From Pseudomonas palmensis (GTDB lineage: Bacteria; Pseudomonadota; Gammaproteobacteria; Pseudomonadales; Pseudomonadaceae), in assembly GCF_017848315.1 (NCBI RefSeq), contig NZ_JAFKEC010000014.1, positions 1 through 64,000 of the forward strand: a DNA stretch of 64,000 nucleotides, given 5' to 3'. Within the stretch, counting starts at the first letter, position 1; every line of letters starts with the position of its first letter. Below, in pieces: positions 30,477 to 41,655 of this stretch. Below the pieces are notes generated by a model. That model made no database searches. It saw nothing but the letters and a program-made list of their open reading frames with translations, and was not told the origin of the DNA. Position numbers and translations under genes: made by a program.

Positions 30477-33281
30477 ATGGCATTGAAATCCCCCGCGTTT
30501 CGTAAAAAATTCCCGTTGCTCGTCACCGGCGGTCTGCTGGCGATGCAACCCCTGGCCACGTCGTACGTGGTGGCTGCCGAGCAGTTCGACTGCCAAGTTT
30601 CCGCTGCCGGAGGTTGGGACTGCAAGCCCAAGACCAGCACCGCGAACCTGCCACCACGCCCTGTGCATGACGGTGCGGCGGTCAGCTCGACCGGCGAAAC
30701 GCCTGCCCAGAGCGCCGACGGCAGTGCCGAAGCGGCGGGCAAGGGCCCAGCACTCGTCACCGAAACCAAGGGGCGCGGCCTGAAGGCACGCAGCGCCGAC
30801 TACAGCCATCTGGACTGGGTACCACGCGATCAGCTGACCCCTGCCCAGCTCGCCGAAGCCGGCCCGTATTGCTCCGGTGCCTACATCGAGCCAACCCGTC
30901 CGGGCATGGATGACACCACGCCCAAGGACGAGGCGCCGACCTTCATCGGTGCCAAGGTATCGCGCTACCAGCAGGAGCAGCAGATCGCCACCCTCGCCGG
31001 TGACGTGGTGATGCGCCAGGGCAGCATGCAGGTCGAGGCCGACGAGGCCAATCTGTATCAGGCCGAGAACCGTGGCGAACTGAGCGGCAACGTCAAGATC
31101 CGCGACAACGGTTCGCTGGTGGTTGGCGATCACGCCGACATCCAGCTTGACACCGGTGAAGCCAAGGTCGACAACGCCGAGTACGTGATGCACAAGTCGC
31201 GTATCCGCGGTAACGCGCTGTACGCCAAGCGTGCCGAAAACGCGATCATTCGCCTCAAGGACGGTACCTACACCACCTGCGAGCCGAACAGCAACGCCTG
31301 GCAGCTCAAGGGCAACAACATCACACTGAACCCGGCCACCGGCTTCGGTACCGCGACCAACGTCACCCTGCGGGTCAAGGATGTACCGGTGTTCTACACC
31401 CCGTACATCTACTTCCCGATCGATGACCGTCGCCAGTCCGGCTTCCTGCCGCCATCGTTCAGTACCAGCAGCGACACCGGCTTCATGCTGGTCACGCCGT
31501 ACTACTTCAACCTGGCACCGAACTACGACGCCACCTTGTATCCACGCTACATGGCCAAGCGCGGCCTGTTGATGGAAGGCGAGTTCCGCTACCTGACCAA
31601 GTCCAGCGAAGGGCAGTTCGGTGGTGCGTGGCTGAATGACGAGGAGGACGAGCGCAAGCGTCAGTCCGACTACAAGGAAAAACGCTGGCTGATCAACTGG
31701 CAGCATAAGGGTGGCCTGGACGAGCGCCTGATGACCGAAGTCGATTACACCGACATCAGCGATCCGTACTATTTCCAGGATCTGGAATCGGATCAGATCG
31801 GCGTACAGAGCCAGGACTACATCAACCAGCAAGGTGCGTTGACCTATCGAGGCGACGATTACACTGCGCGGTTGAATGTGCAGGACTACAAGCTGGCGAC
31901 CATCAGCAAGATCACTCCTTACGGGCGCCTGCCGCAGGTTACGTTCAACGGCAAGCTGCCGTACAACCCTGGTGGCCTGGACTTCGCCTACAAGACAGAG
32001 TTCGTACGCTTCGAGCGTGATCTACGTAACGGCAATTTCATTGATAAAAATGGTAACCCAGAACTTCGTTATGACGAACGAGTCAGGGGCTTGGCTCGCT
32101 CCAACGGCAATCGAATCAACGCCGTACCTGAGGTCAGCCTTCCGATGGAATGGAGTTATGGCTTTATCAAGCCGTCCGTTAAGTATGCCTACACCCGGTA
32201 CGACCTTGATCTAGACCAGCAAGGCAAAGACTTTCTGGCTAGTAACCAGAACTTGAACTCGAACACTCGAGAGTCGTTCAGCAGCTCACAAAGTCGTAAC
32301 GTACCGATCTTCAGTGTCGACAGCGGCCTGTATTTCGACCGTGATACCCAGTGGTTCGGCAACAACTACCGTCAGTCTCTGGAACCACGTCTGTTCTACC
32401 TGAACGTGCCATACAGGGATCAGAACGACATCCCGGTATTTGATACCAGCGAAAGCACGTTCAGCTACTCATCCCTGTTCCGTGACAATCGCTTCAGTGG
32501 TTCAGACCGCATCGGCGACGAGAACAAGTTGTCGCTGGGCGTAACAAACCGCTGGATTGAAGAAAACGGCTTTGAACGTATGCGCTTCAGCATTGGTCAA
32601 GCTATGTACTTCAAGGACCGCAAGGTTCAGTTGCCTGGCATCTACTATAAAAACCGTGATGACGCGCAAGCCAATGTTTCGCCCTACGCGCTGGAACACG
32701 AGTATCGCTTTAACCGGGACTGGAGCTTGAGATCCGACTTCAACTGGGACCCGGACAGCCACAGCACACGCTCCGGCAGCACCATGTTCCACTACCAGCC
32801 GGAAGACAATGTCAACAAGATCGTCAACCTGGGTTATCGCTATCGTAACGACATAGTGCGTTACAACCAGAGCACCGGCCAATGGCAGGTGGGTGGTGGC
32901 GACTACGGCACCCCAGGCCAACCGGGCTACGTCAAGGACTACTACAAGATCCAGCAGCATGACTTCTCCGTCATGTGGCCGATCGTTCCGCAGTGGACCG
33001 CAATCGCCCGCTGGCAGCACGACTACAACCGCAACCGCACCCTGGAAGCCATGGGCGGTTTCGAATATGACAACTGCTGCTGGAAGCTGCGCCTGATCAA
33101 CCGTTACTGGGTCGACTACGACGAGTTCAGTCAGGACGCACCCTCCAACGAAAAAGGCGACCATGGGATCTTCCTGCAGATCGTGCTGAAAGGCCTCGGT
33201 GGTGTAGTGGGTAAAAAGGTCGAAACTTTCCTCGACGAAGGCATTCAAGGTTACCGTGCACGTGAAGACCAAGCTTATTGA
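30477..33281 (+). CDS. lptD: LPS-assembly outer-membrane protein LptD
   Basis: Inserts lipopolysaccharide into the outer leaflet together with LptE. The 934-residue precursor has a signal peptide ending VVAA|EQFDC, an Asp/Ser-rich N-terminal region, an OstA/LptA-like jellyroll (about 160-300), and a large C-terminal barrel; the cysteine pair FDCQV...WDCKP and the later NCCWK are the disulfide cysteines of the family. Start 30477 ([11 protein letters not shown]). A central barrel stretch (about 32020-32720) uses visibly more AT-rich codons than its flanks. It overlaps surA. Confidence 0.95.
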   Translation: MALKSPAFRKKFPLLVTGGLLAMQPLATSYVVAAEQFDCQVSAAGGWDCKPKTSTANLPPRPVHDGAAVSSTGETPAQSADGSAEAAGKGPALVTETKGRGLKARSADYSHLDWVPRDQLTPAQLAEAGPYCSGAYIEPTRPGMDDTTPKDEAPTFIGAKVSRYQQEQQIATLAGDVVMRQGSMQVEADEANLYQAENRGELSGNVKIRDNGSLVVGDHADIQLDTGEAKVDNAEYVMHKSRIRGNALYAKRAENAIIRLKDGTYTTCEPNSNAWQLKGNNITLNPATGFGTATNVTLRVKDVPVFYTPYIYFPIDDRRQSGFLPPSFSTSSDTGFMLVTPYYFNLAPNYDATLYPRYMAKRGLLMEGEFRYLTKSSEGQFGGAWLNDEEDERKRQSDYKEKRWLINWQHKGGLDERLMTEVDYTDISDPYYFQDLESDQIGVQSQDYINQQGALTYRGDDYTARLNVQDYKLATISKITPYGRLPQVTFNGKLPYNPGGLDFAYKTEFVRFERDLRNGNFIDKNGNPELRYDERVRGLARSNGNRINAVPEVSLPMEWSYGFIKPSVKYAYTRYDLDLDQQGKDFLASNQNLNSNTRESFSSSQSRNVPIFSVDSGLYFDRDTQWFGNNYRQSLEPRLFYLNVPYRDQNDIPVFDTSESTFSYSSLFRDNRFSGSDRIGDENKLSLGVTNRWIEENGFERMRFSIGQAMYFKDRKVQLPGIYYKNRDDAQANVSPYALEHEYRFNRDWSLRSDFNWDPDSHSTRSGSTMFHYQPEDNVNKIVNLGYRYRNDIVRYNQSTGQWQVGGGDYGTPGQPGYVKDYYKIQQHDFSVMWPIVPQWTAIARWQHDYNRNRTLEAMGGFEYDNCCWKLRLINRYWVDYDEFSQDAPSNEKGDHGIFLQIVLKGLGGVVGKKVETFLDEGIQGYRAREDQAY

Positions 33282-34578
33282 CTGTCTGCGCCCGCTGATG
33301 CTGGGCGCTGTATTACTGAGCAGCACCGCGCACGCCGCGGTGCAGACCCTGGACAAGGTGGTGGCCATCGTCGACAACGACGTGGTCATGCAAAGCCAGC
33401 TGGACCAGCGCGTGCGCGAGGTCGAACAGACCATCGCTAAGCGCGGCGGCGCCACACCTCCGCCCGGCGTGCTCGACCAGCAGGTGCTGGAGCGCCTGAT
33501 CGTGGAAAACCTGCAACTGCAGATTGGCGATCGTTCCGGCATCCGCATCACCGACGAAGAACTCAACCAGGCCATGGACACCATTGCCCAGCGCAACGGC
33601 ATGAACATGAGCCAGTTCCGTGCGGCCCTGGCCCATGACGGCCTGTCGTTCGATGACGCACGCGAGCAGGTCCGTCGCGAGATGATCATCAGCCGCGTGC
33701 GCCAGCGCCGGGTAGCCGAACGCATCCAGGTTTCGGAACAGGAAGTGAAGAACTTCCTCGCCTCGGACCTGGGCAAGATGCAGTTGTCCGAAGAGTTCCG
33801 CCTGGCCAACATCCTGATCCCGACCCCGGAAAGCGCCAACTCGGCGGCTATCCAGGCGGCTGGCCAGCAAGCGGCCGCGATCTACCAGCAGCTCAAGCAA
33901 GGCGCCGACTTCGCCCAGCTGGCGACTGCCCGTTCGGCCAGCGAGAACGCACTGGAAGGTGGCGAGATGGGCTGGCGCAAGGCCGCCCAGCTGCCACCTC
34001 CTTTCGATCGCCTGCTCAGCACCATGGCTGTGGGTGACGTGACCGAGCCTGTACGCACACCGGGTGGCTTCATCATCCTGAAGCTGCAGGAAAAGCGCGG
34101 CGGCCAGACACAGCTGCGCGACGAAGTGCATGTTCGCCACATCCTGATCAAGCCAAGCGAAGTGCGCAGCGAAGCCGCCACCCAGCAACTGGCGGAAAAG
34201 CTCTATGAACGCATCAGCGCCGGCGAAGATTTCGCCGAGCTGGCGAAGAGCTTCTCCGAAGATCCGGGTTCAGCGCTCAATGGCGGCGACCTCAACTGGG
34301 TCGATCCGAACGCACTGGTACCCGAGTTCCGCGAAGTCATGGCCAGCACCCCTCAGGGTCAGCTGTCCAAGCCGTTCCAGACCCAATACGGCTGGCACGT
34401 ACTGGAAGTCCTGGGCCGTCGCTCCACCGACAGCACCGAACAGGCACGCGAGCAGCAAGCCATGAACGTGCTGCGCAACCGCAAGTACGACGAAGAGCTG
34501 CAAAGCTGGCTGCGTCAGATCCGCGACGAAGCCTATGTTGAAATCAAGCTTCCTGGCGCCGACCAGGCAGCCCAGTGA
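33262..34578 (+). CDS. surA: periplasmic chaperone and peptidyl-prolyl isomerase SurA
   Basis: Chaperone for outer-membrane proteins such as LptD. About 438 residues: signal peptide ([17 protein letters not shown]), SurA N domain ([15 protein letters not shown]), then two parvulin PPIase domains (second: [14 protein letters not shown]...[23 protein letters not shown]). The start is one of two GTGs, 33256 or 33262; 33262 gives the MKTKL start usual in P. putida, 33256 has better AAGG spacing. It overlaps the lptD end by about 20 bases and pdxA by 4. Confidence 0.93.
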   Translation: MKTKLIDCLRPLMLGAVLLSSTAHAAVQTLDKVVAIVDNDVVMQSQLDQRVREVEQTIAKRGGATPPPGVLDQQVLERLIVENLQLQIGDRSGIRITDEELNQAMDTIAQRNGMNMSQFRAALAHDGLSFDDAREQVRREMIISRVRQRRVAERIQVSEQEVKNFLASDLGKMQLSEEFRLANILIPTPESANSAAIQAAGQQAAAIYQQLKQGADFAQLATARSASENALEGGEMGWRKAAQLPPPFDRLLSTMAVGDVTEPVRTPGGFIILKLQEKRGGQTQLRDEVHVRHILIKPSEVRSEAATQQLAEKLYERISAGEDFAELAKSFSEDPGSALNGGDLNWVDPNALVPEFREVMASTPQGQLSKPFQTQYGWHVLEVLGRRSTDSTEQAREQQAMNVLRNRKYDEELQSWLRQIRDEAYVEIKLPGADQAAQ

Positions 34579-35564
34579 AACACCAGCGCTTCGCCCTGAC
34601 ACCCGGCGAGCCGGCCGGCATAGGACCTGACCTGTGCCTGCTGCTCGCCGAGCACGCCCAGCCCCACCCCCTGATCGCCATTACCAGTCGTGATCTGCTC
34701 GTCGAGCGGGCCGCGCAACTGGGCGTGGCCGTCACGCTGCTGCCTGTCAGCCCCGCCGCCTTCCCGGATGCGCCTGCCCCTGCGGGCAGCCTGTACGTGT
34801 GGGACACGCCGCTGGCAAGCCGGGTAGTCGCCGGGCAGCTGGACAAACGCAACGCCGCCTTCGTACTGCAAACCCTGACCCGTGCGGGCCAGGGCTGCCT
34901 TGACGGGCACTTTGCCGGGATGATCACCGCGCCCGTGCACAAGGGCGTGATCAACGAAAGCGGCATTGCGTTTTCCGGGCATACCGAATTCCTCGCCGAG
35001 CTGACCCACACCACGCAAGTGGTGATGATGCTTGCCACCCGCGGGCTGCGCGTGGCCCTGGTGACCACGCACCTGCCGCTGCGCGCAGTGGCCGACGCCA
35101 TCACCGCCGAACGCCTGGAGCGGGTCACGCGGATCCTGCATGCCGACCTGCAGAGCAAGTTCGGCATCGCCCAGCCACGCATCCTGGTGTGCGGGCTCAA
35201 CCCGCATGCGGGTGAAGGCGGCCACCTGGGCAGCGAAGAAATAGACATCATCGAACCGACATTGGCGCACCTGCGCAGCGAAGGCATGGACCTGCGCGGC
35301 CCGTTGCCTGCCGACACCCTGTTTACCCCCAAATATCTGGAGCACTGCGACGCAGTGCTGGCGATGTACCACGACCAGGGCCTGCCGGTGCTCAAGTACA
35401 AGGGCTTCGGCGCCGCCTTGAACGTTACCCTGGGCCTGCCGATCATTCGCACATCGGTGGACCACGGCACCGCCCTGGACCTTGCCGGCACCGGCAGGAT
35501 CGACACCGGCAGCCTGCAGGTAGCACTGGAAACCGCCTACCAGATGGCCGAGACCCATTTATGA
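34575..35564 (+). CDS. pdxA: 4-hydroxythreonine-4-phosphate dehydrogenase
   Basis: NAD-dependent oxidation step of DXP-dependent pyridoxal phosphate synthesis. 329 residues with [10 protein letters not shown] near the N terminus, the metal-binding histidines (e.g. [31 protein letters not shown]). It starts with GTG in a GTGA overlap with surA and ends in ATGA overlap with rsmA, so it is fully embedded in the operon. Confidence 0.95.
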   Translation: MKHQRFALTPGEPAGIGPDLCLLLAEHAQPHPLIAITSRDLLVERAAQLGVAVTLLPVSPAAFPDAPAPAGSLYVWDTPLASRVVAGQLDKRNAAFVLQTLTRAGQGCLDGHFAGMITAPVHKGVINESGIAFSGHTEFLAELTHTTQVVMMLATRGLRVALVTTHLPLRAVADAITAERLERVTRILHADLQSKFGIAQPRILVCGLNPHAGEGGHLGSEEIDIIEPTLAHLRSEGMDLRGPLPADTLFTPKYLEHCDAVLAMYHDQGLPVLKYKGFGAALNVTLGLPIIRTSVDHGTALDLAGTGRIDTGSLQVALETAYQMAETHL

Positions 35565-36361
35565 CCGAGCAATACCAACACAAGGCGCGCAAGCGCTTCG
35601 GCCAGAACTTTCTGCACGACGCCGGCGTCATCGATCGCATCCTGCGCTCGATCAGCGCCAAGGCAGGCGAGCGCCTGCTGGAAATCGGTCCGGGCCAGGG
35701 CGCCCTGACCCAGGGCCTGCTCAACAGCGGCGGCCAGCTGGATGTAGTGGAACTGGACAAGGACCTGGTACCGATCCTCAACCAGCAGTTCGCCGGCCGT
35801 GACAACTTCCGCCTGCACCAGGGCGATGCGCTCAAGTTCGACTTCACCAGCCTGGGCGCCGCCCCGCGCAGCCTGCGGGTGGTCGGCAACCTGCCGTACA
35901 ACATCTCCACCCCACTGATCTTTCACCTGCTGGCCAACGCCGAGCTGATCCGCGACATGCACTTCATGCTGCAGAAGGAAGTGGTCGAGCGCCTGGCCGC
36001 CGGCCCGGGCGGTGGCGACTGGGGCCGCCTGTCGATCATGGTGCAGTACCACTGCCGCGTGGAACACCTGTTCAACGTCGGCCCGGGGGCGTTCAACCCA
36101 CCGCCCAAGGTCGATTCGGCCATCGTGCGCCTGGTACCCCACACCACCCTGCCGCACCCGGCAAAGGATCATCGCCTGCTCGAGCGCATCGTGCGCGAAG
36201 CGTTCAACCAGCGCCGCAAGACACTGCGCAACACCTTGAAGGCCCTGCTCAGCAGCGACGAGATCGCCGCCGCCGGTGTCGATGGCAGCCTGCGCCCCGA
36301 GCAACTGGACCTGGCCGCCTTCGTGCGCCTGGCCGACAAGCTGGCCGAACAGCCGCAGTAA
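35561..36361 (+). CDS. rsmA: 16S rRNA (A1518/A1519) dimethyltransferase
   Basis: KsgA/RsmA adds dimethyl groups to the two adenines of 16S helix 45. The 266-residue protein shows [10 protein letters not shown], the SAM site [11 protein letters not shown] and motif [15 protein letters not shown]. The start overlaps the pdxA stop. Confidence 0.96.
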   Translation: MTEQYQHKARKRFGQNFLHDAGVIDRILRSISAKAGERLLEIGPGQGALTQGLLNSGGQLDVVELDKDLVPILNQQFAGRDNFRLHQGDALKFDFTSLGAAPRSLRVVGNLPYNISTPLIFHLLANAELIRDMHFMLQKEVVERLAAGPGGGDWGRLSIMVQYHCRVEHLFNVGPGAFNPPPKVDSAIVRLVPHTTLPHPAKDHRLLERIVREAFNQRRKTLRNTLKALLSSDEIAAAGVDGSLRPEQLDLAAFVRLADKLAEQPQ

Positions 36362-36466
36362 CACCTGATAACGGCCGGTCATGCCCGCATGACTGGCCGG
36401 CAACCCCGCCGATAGCCTAGACTGATGCCATTGCCGTATTCGCGTCTGTTGCCAAGGCCCTCTTGA

Positions 36467-36847
36467 ATGTCCGATCCCCGCTATCAGGTCGACGTCGACG
36501 TCGTTACCCGCTTCCTCAAAGAACATTCCGATCCCGAAAACGACCGCTTTGCGTTTGCCTACACCATTACCGTGCACAACAACGGTTCGGTGGCCGCCAA
36601 GCTGATGTCGCGTCACTGGCTCATCACCAATGGCGATGGCCAGGTGGAAGAGGTCAAGGGCGCCGGGGTGATCGGTCAGCAGCCGCTGATCGAGCCTGGC
36701 CAGAGCCACACCTACAGCAGTGGTGCCGTGCTCAGCACCCAGGTGGGCACCATGGAAGGCAGCTATCAGATGTTCGCCGAGGATGGCATCCGTTTCGAGG
36801 CCCCGATCAAGGCGTTCCGCCTGGCCGTACCCGGGTCGCTGCACTGA
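36467..36847 (+). CDS. apaG: ApaG (CorD) protein
   Basis: 126-residue beta-sandwich protein of the ApaG family, associated with Mg/Co tolerance; its exact role is unclear. The motif [22 protein letters not shown] near residue 70 is diagnostic. The 105-bp gap from rsmA has an imperfect hairpin (GCCGGTCATG-CCCG-CATGACTGGC) and may hold its own promoter. Its stop overlaps the apaH ATG by one base. Confidence 0.94.
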   Translation: MSDPRYQVDVDVVTRFLKEHSDPENDRFAFAYTITVHNNGSVAAKLMSRHWLITNGDGQVEEVKGAGVIGQQPLIEPGQSHTYSSGAVLSTQVGTMEGSYQMFAEDGIRFEAPIKAFRLAVPGSLH

Positions 36848-37722
36848 TGGCGGTGTATGCCGTCGGCGATCTCCAGGGCTGCCTGCAACCGCTCAAATGC
36901 CTGCTCGAGCGGGTCAACTTCAACCCGTCGGTCGACCGCCTGTGGCTGGTCGGCGACCTGGTCAACCGCGGCCCCGAGTCGCTGGAAACCCTGCGCTATC
37001 TGTACGCCATGCGCGACTCGCTGGTGTGCGTGCTGGGCAACCACGACCTGCACCTGCTGGCCGCCTGGCACAACATCGAGCGCCTGAAGAAAAGCGACAC
37101 CCTGCGCGAGATTCTCGATGCCCCGGATGCCGACGAACTGCTCGACTGGCTGCGCCGGCAAAAGCTGCTGCATTACGACGAGCAGCGCGGCGTGGCGATG
37201 GTGCATGCCGGCATTCCACCGCAGTGGACCCTGGGCAAGGCGCTGGAGCTGGCTGGCGAGGTCGAAGAAGTGCTACGCGATGACAATCGGCTCAAGCTCT
37301 ATCTGGACGGCATGTACGGCAACGAGCCGAACAAGTGGAGCAAGAACCTGGGCGGGGTCGAACGCCTGCGGGTCATCACCAATTATTTCACCCGCATGCG
37401 CTTCTGCACCGCCGAGGGCAAACTGGACCTCAAGGGCAAGGAAGGCGCCGACACCGCCCCACCCGGCTACAAACCGTGGTTCGCCCACAAGGGCCGTCGC
37501 TCGCGTCACGTGAAGATCATCTTTGGACACTGGGCAGCCCTCGAGGGCCGCTGCACCGAGCCAGGCGTGTACGCACTGGATACCGGCTGCGTGTGGGGCG
37601 GTGCGATGACCCTGTTCAATGTCGATACCGGCCAGTACCACCGCTGCGAGTGCACCGAAGAAGGCACCGTACGCCCGCTGGCCAGCCCCGTGCAACCGGC
37701 TAGAATAGCCGATCAATCCTGA
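36847..37722 (+). CDS. apaH: diadenosine tetraphosphatase (symmetrical)
   Basis: Hydrolyses Ap4A to two ADP. 291-residue metallophosphatase with [39 protein letters not shown] and a later HAGIPP and GHWAALEG. The start ([11 protein letters not shown]) overlaps the apaG stop. An alternative frame begins at 36463 in this region but is apaG shadow before 36847. Confidence 0.95.
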   Translation: MAVYAVGDLQGCLQPLKCLLERVNFNPSVDRLWLVGDLVNRGPESLETLRYLYAMRDSLVCVLGNHDLHLLAAWHNIERLKKSDTLREILDAPDADELLDWLRRQKLLHYDEQRGVAMVHAGIPPQWTLGKALELAGEVEEVLRDDNRLKLYLDGMYGNEPNKWSKNLGGVERLRVITNYFTRMRFCTAEGKLDLKGKEGADTAPPGYKPWFAHKGRRSRHVKIIFGHWAALEGRCTEPGVYALDTGCVWGGAMTLFNVDTGQYHRCECTEEGTVRPLASPVQPARIADQS

Positions 37723-37733
37723 AGGACCCGCCC

Positions 37734-38063
37734 ATGAGCGAATTCAAACGTATCCCTCCAGAGCAGGCTCAGGCGCTGCGTGCGCAAGGCGCCGTGGTGG
37801 TCGATATCCGCGACCAGCCCACCTTTGCCAACGGCCACATCACCGGCGCCCGCCACCTGGACAACCAGTCGGTCGCCGATTTCATCCGCGGCGCCGACCT
37901 CGACGCCCCTACCGTGGTGGTCTGCTACCACGGCAACTCCAGCCAGAGCGCGGCCGCGTATCTGGTCAGCCAGGGTTTTTCCGACGTCTACAGCCTCGAC
38001 GGCGGCTTCGAGCTGTGGCGCGCCACCTTCCCGGCAGAAACCGCCCAGGGCTCCGCCGAATAA
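37734..38063 (+). CDS. glpE: thiosulfate sulfurtransferase GlpE (rhodanese)
   Basis: 109-residue single-domain rhodanese with catalytic cysteine in [14 protein letters not shown] and substrate loop; transfers sulfane sulfur from thiosulfate to acceptors. It lies 11 nt after apaH and is probably the last gene of the lptD-to-glpE run. A GC palindrome GCCCGCG-CCCTG-CGCGGGC follows at 38083-38101 but without a downstream T-run. Confidence 0.9.
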   Translation: MSEFKRIPPEQAQALRAQGAVVVDIRDQPTFANGHITGARHLDNQSVADFIRGADLDAPTVVVCYHGNSSQSAAAYLVSQGFSDVYSLDGGFELWRATFPAETAQGSAE

Positions 38064-38150
38064 TTTTTTTGTTGGCCTGCAGCCCGCGCCCTGCGCGGGC
38101 TCGCGCCAGACCAGACGAACGGTCGTGGCGAACTAATCGCCCAACCGCCC

Positions 38151-38180
38151 TTGACCTCGCCGATTACCAACTATCCTTAA
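38151..38180 (+). promoter_or_regulatory. RpoS-like promoter of prkA operon
   Basis: TTGACC (38151-38156), 15-bp spacer and CTATCCTTAA (38171-38180). The latter matches the sigma-S extended -10 CTATACTTAA at nine of ten positions. A 5' leader of about 160 nt would precede prkA. PrkA/YeaG operons are stationary-phase genes in enterobacteria, in agreement. Confidence 0.5.
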
Positions 38181-38344
38181 GCCCAGGCCATCCAAAAAGG
38201 GGAGAGCCGGTACACCGGCGTGCGGGTCATCGGTAAGGTTCCAAGGGTGTTCTGGGGGGTATACAGCAGGCGGCAGTGCCGTCTGCATGCCAGCATCAAC
38301 TGATCGATCCGACGTCGGCTCCACGTATCGAGCGAGGTGACGTC

Positions 38345-40267
38345 ATGAGTATTTTTAGCCACTTCCAACAACGTTTCGAGTCCACCCGTCAGGAAGAGCT
38401 CTCGCTGCAGGAGTATCTTGAGCTCTGCAAGCAGGACCGTAGTGCCTATGCGTCGGCGGCCGAACGCCTGTTGATGGCTATTGGTGAGCCGGAACTGGTC
38501 GACACGTCGAACAACTCGCGGCTGTCGCGGATCTTCTCCAACAAGGTGATCCGGCGCTACCCCGCCTTCGAAGACTTCCATGGCATGGAAGAATGCATCG
38601 ACCAGATCGTTTCCTACTTCCGCCATGCCGCACAGGGCCTGGAGGAAAAGAAACAGATCCTCTACCTGCTCGGCCCGGTGGGTGGCGGCAAGTCGTCCCT
38701 GGCTGAAAAACTCAAGCAACTGATGGAAAAGGTGCCCTTCTACGCCATCAAGGGTTCGCCGGTGTTCGAGTCCCCGCTGGGGCTGTTCAACGCCACCGAG
38801 GACGGCGCCATCCTCGAAGAAGACTTCGGCATCCCGCGCCGCTACCTGAACACCATCATGTCGCCCTGGGCGACCAAGCGCCTGGCCGAGTTCGGCGGCG
38901 ACATCAGCCAGTTCAAGGTGGTCAAGCTCTACCCCTCGATCCTCAACCAGATCGCCGTGGCCAAGACCGAGCCGGGCGACGAGAACAACCAGGACATCTC
39001 GGCGCTGGTGGGCAAGGTCGATATCCGCAAGCTCGAGGAATTCCCGCAGAACGACGCCGACGCCTACAGCTATTCGGGCGCACTGTGCCGGGCCAACCAG
39101 GGCCTGATGGAATTCGTCGAGATGTTCAAGGCACCAATCAAGGTCCTGCACCCGCTGCTCACCGCCACCCAGGAGGGCAACTACAACAGCACCGAGGGCC
39201 TCGGCGCCATCCCCTACTCCGGGATTCTGCTGGCCCACTCCAACGAATCGGAATGGCACAGCTTTCGCAACAACAAGAACAACGAGGCGTTCATCGACCG
39301 GATCTACATCGTCAAGGTGCCGTACTGCCTGCGCGTGAGCGACGAGATCAAGATCTACGACAAGCTGCTGTTCAACAGCTCCCTGGCCAAGGCCCACTGC
39401 GCACCCGACACCCTGAAGATGCTGGCCCAGTTCACGGTGCTGTCGCGCCTCAAGGAGCCGGAGAACTCGAACATCTACTCCAAGATGCGCGTGTATGACG
39501 GCGAGAACCTCAAGGACACCGATCCCAAGGCCAAGTCGATCCAGGAGTACCGCGACTCGGCCGGTGTCGACGAAGGCATGAACGGCCTGTCGACCCGCTT
39601 CGCCTTCAAGATCCTGTCCAAAGTGTTCAACTTCGACCCCCATGAAATCGCGGCCAACCCGGTGCACCTGCTGTACGTGCTGGAGCAGCAGATCGAACAG
39701 GAACAGTTCCCGGCCGAGGTGCGCGAGCGCTACCTGCGCTACCTCAAGGAATACCTGGCACCGCGCTACATCGAGTTCATCGGCAAGGAAATCCAGACCG
39801 CCTACCTGGAGTCCTACAGCGAATACGGGCAGAACATCTTCGACCGTTATGTGCTGTACGCCGACTTCTGGATTCAGGACCAGGAGTACCGCGACCCCGA
39901 AACCGGCGAGATCCTCAACCGCATCGCCCTCAACGAGGAGCTGGAGAAGATCGAGAAACCGGCTGGCATCAGCAATCCGAAGGATTTCCGCAACGAGATC
40001 GTCAACTTCGTGCTGCGCGCCCGGGCCAACAACAACGGCAAGAACCCGACCTGGCTGAGCTACGAAAAACTGCGGGTGGTGATCGAGAAGAAAATGTTCT
40101 CCAACACCGAAGACCTGCTGCCGGTCATCAGCTTCAACGCCAAGGCGAGCAAGGAGGACCAGCAGAAGCACAACGACTTCGTTACGCGAATGGTCGAACG
40201 CGGCTACACGGACAAACAGGTCCGGCTGCTCTCGGAATGGTACCTGCGGGTCAGGAAGTCGCAATAA
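38345..40267 (+). CDS. prkA: serine protein kinase PrkA (YeaG)
   Basis: 640-residue PrkA-family protein: AAA+ N-terminal domain with Walker [10 protein letters not shown] near residue 110 and a C-terminal kinase-like domain. It is implicated in nutrient stress, sporulation-like and persistence phenotypes in other bacteria; the targets are unknown here. Start 38345 ([11 protein letters not shown]) follows GCGAGG. It heads the three-gene stress operon prkA-yeaH-spoVR. Confidence 0.94.
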   Translation: MSIFSHFQQRFESTRQEELSLQEYLELCKQDRSAYASAAERLLMAIGEPELVDTSNNSRLSRIFSNKVIRRYPAFEDFHGMEECIDQIVSYFRHAAQGLEEKKQILYLLGPVGGGKSSLAEKLKQLMEKVPFYAIKGSPVFESPLGLFNATEDGAILEEDFGIPRRYLNTIMSPWATKRLAEFGGDISQFKVVKLYPSILNQIAVAKTEPGDENNQDISALVGKVDIRKLEEFPQNDADAYSYSGALCRANQGLMEFVEMFKAPIKVLHPLLTATQEGNYNSTEGLGAIPYSGILLAHSNESEWHSFRNNKNNEAFIDRIYIVKVPYCLRVSDEIKIYDKLLFNSSLAKAHCAPDTLKMLAQFTVLSRLKEPENSNIYSKMRVYDGENLKDTDPKAKSIQEYRDSAGVDEGMNGLSTRFAFKILSKVFNFDPHEIAANPVHLLYVLEQQIEQEQFPAEVRERYLRYLKEYLAPRYIEFIGKEIQTAYLESYSEYGQNIFDRYVLYADFWIQDQEYRDPETGEILNRIALNEELEKIEKPAGISNPKDFRNEIVNFVLRARANNNGKNPTWLSYEKLRVVIEKKMFSNTEDLLPVISFNAKASKEDQQKHNDFVTRMVERGYTDKQVRLLSEWYLRVRKSQ

Positions 40268-40383
40268 GCGGCAAGCGTCAGGCTGTCAGCGGCAAGCCCG
40301 GAGTACGCGCCGGGCCTGCAGCGACAGCGCTGCCCATCTTGAAGCTAGAAGCTTGCAGCTACTGCCTACTCCCGGAGGGGCCT
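40264..40383. repeat. GCGGCAAGC/AAGCTTGCAGC-type repeat in prkA-yeaH gap
   Basis: The 116-bp gap carries AAGCGGCAAGC, CAGCGGCAAGC and GAAGCTAGAAGCTTGCAGC motifs, a repeat type seen between many P. putida genes and also at 4741-4795. It interrupts an otherwise compact operon. Confidence 0.5.
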
Positions 40384-41655
40384 ATGAGCTATGTGATCGA
40401 CCGACGCCTGAACGGCAAGAACAAGAGCACGGTCAACCGCCAGCGCTTTCTGCGGCGTTACCGTGACCACATCAAGAAGGCCGTCGAAGAGGCCGTGAGC
40501 CGTCGCTCCATCACCGACATGGAGCATGGCGAACAGATCAGCATTCCTGGCCGGGATATCGACGAACCGGTACTGCACCATGGACGCGGCGGCAAGCAGA
40601 CCGTCGTACACCCGGGCAACAAGGAGTTCACCGCCGGCGAGCATATCGCGCGCCCGCAGGGCGGCGGTGGAGGCGGCGGCAAGGGCAAGGCCGGCAATTC
40701 CGGCGAAGGCATGGACGAGTTCGTCTTCCAGATCACCCAGGAAGAATTCCTCGAGTTCATGTTCGAAGACCTCGAGCTGCCCAACCTGGTCAAGCGTCAC
40801 CTGACCGGCACCGACACCTTCAAGACCGTGCGCGCGGGCATCAGCAACGAGGGCAACCCGTCGCGCATCAATATCATCCGCACCCTGCGCTCAGCCCATG
40901 CGCGGCGCATTGCGCTGTCGGGCAGCAGCCGCGCCAAACTGCGCGCCGTCCAGGAAGAGCTGGCACGCCTGAAGCGCGAAGAGCCGGACAACTTCGGCGA
41001 TATCCAGGAAATCGAAGGGGAAATAGAACGTCTGAGTGCACGTATCCACCGCGTACCCTTTCTCGACACCTTCGACCTCAAGTACAACCTGCTGGTCAAG
41101 CAGCCCAACCCCAGTTCCAAGGCCGTGATGTTCTGTCTGATGGACGTGTCCGGCTCCATGACCCAGGCCACCAAGGACATCGCCAAGCGCTTCTTCATCC
41201 TGCTGTACCTGTTCCTGAAGCGAAACTACGACAAGATCGAGGTGGTGTTCATCCGCCATCACACCAGCGCGCGCGAAGTGGATGAGGAAGAGTTCTTCTA
41301 TTCCCGCGAGACGGGCGGCACCATCGTCTCCAGCGCCCTGAAACTGATGCAGGAAATCATGGCCGAGCGCTATCAGGCCAGCGAATGGAACATCTACGCG
41401 GCCCAGGCTTCGGACGGTGACAACTGGAACGACGACTCGCCCATCTGCCGCGAGATCCTCACCAAGCAGATCATGCCGTTCGTGCAGTACTACACTTATG
41501 TCGAGATCACCCCTCGCGAGCACCAGGCCTTGTGGTTCGAATACGAACGCATCGGCGAAGCCTTCGCCGATACCTTCGCCCAGCAGCAGCTGGTGTCGGC
41601 CGGCGATATCTACCCGGTCTTCCGTGAACTCTTCCAGCGCAGGTTAGCCACATGA
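40384..41655 (+). CDS. yeaH: DUF444/YeaH family protein
   Basis: 423-residue UPF0229 protein. The N-terminal half is basic with a Gly-rich stretch ([14 protein letters not shown], about 95-108); the C-terminal half is a von Willebrand A-like fold with MIDAS-type DVSGSM ([13 protein letters not shown]) . It acts with PrkA in nutrient stress; biochemical role unknown. Start 40384 follows CGGAGG. The stop overlaps spoVR in ATGA. Confidence 0.92.
   Translation: MSYVIDRRLNGKNKSTVNRQRFLRRYRDHIKKAVEEAVSRRSITDMEHGEQISIPGRDIDEPVLHHGRGGKQTVVHPGNKEFTAGEHIARPQGGGGGGGKGKAGNSGEGMDEFVFQITQEEFLEFMFEDLELPNLVKRHLTGTDTFKTVRAGISNEGNPSRINIIRTLRSAHARRIALSGSSRAKLRAVQEELARLKREEPDNFGDIQEIEGEIERLSARIHRVPFLDTFDLKYNLLVKQPNPSSKAVMFCLMDVSGSMTQATKDIAKRFFILLYLFLKRNYDKIEVVFIRHHTSAREVDEEEFFYSRETGGTIVSSALKLMQEIMAERYQASEWNIYAAQASDGDNWNDDSPICREILTKQIMPFVQYYTYVEITPREHQALWFEYERIGEAFADTFAQQQLVSAGDIYPVFRELFQRRLAT

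Noticed and set aside
38083..38101. GC palindrome after glpE as a terminator
   Set aside because: No T-run follows on either strand; the T-run lies upstream of the stem, so it is left unassigned.
38177..40264. 695-residue antisense open frame over prkA
   Set aside because: prkA on the plus strand has canonical motifs; the antisense frame is a GC-bias artefact.
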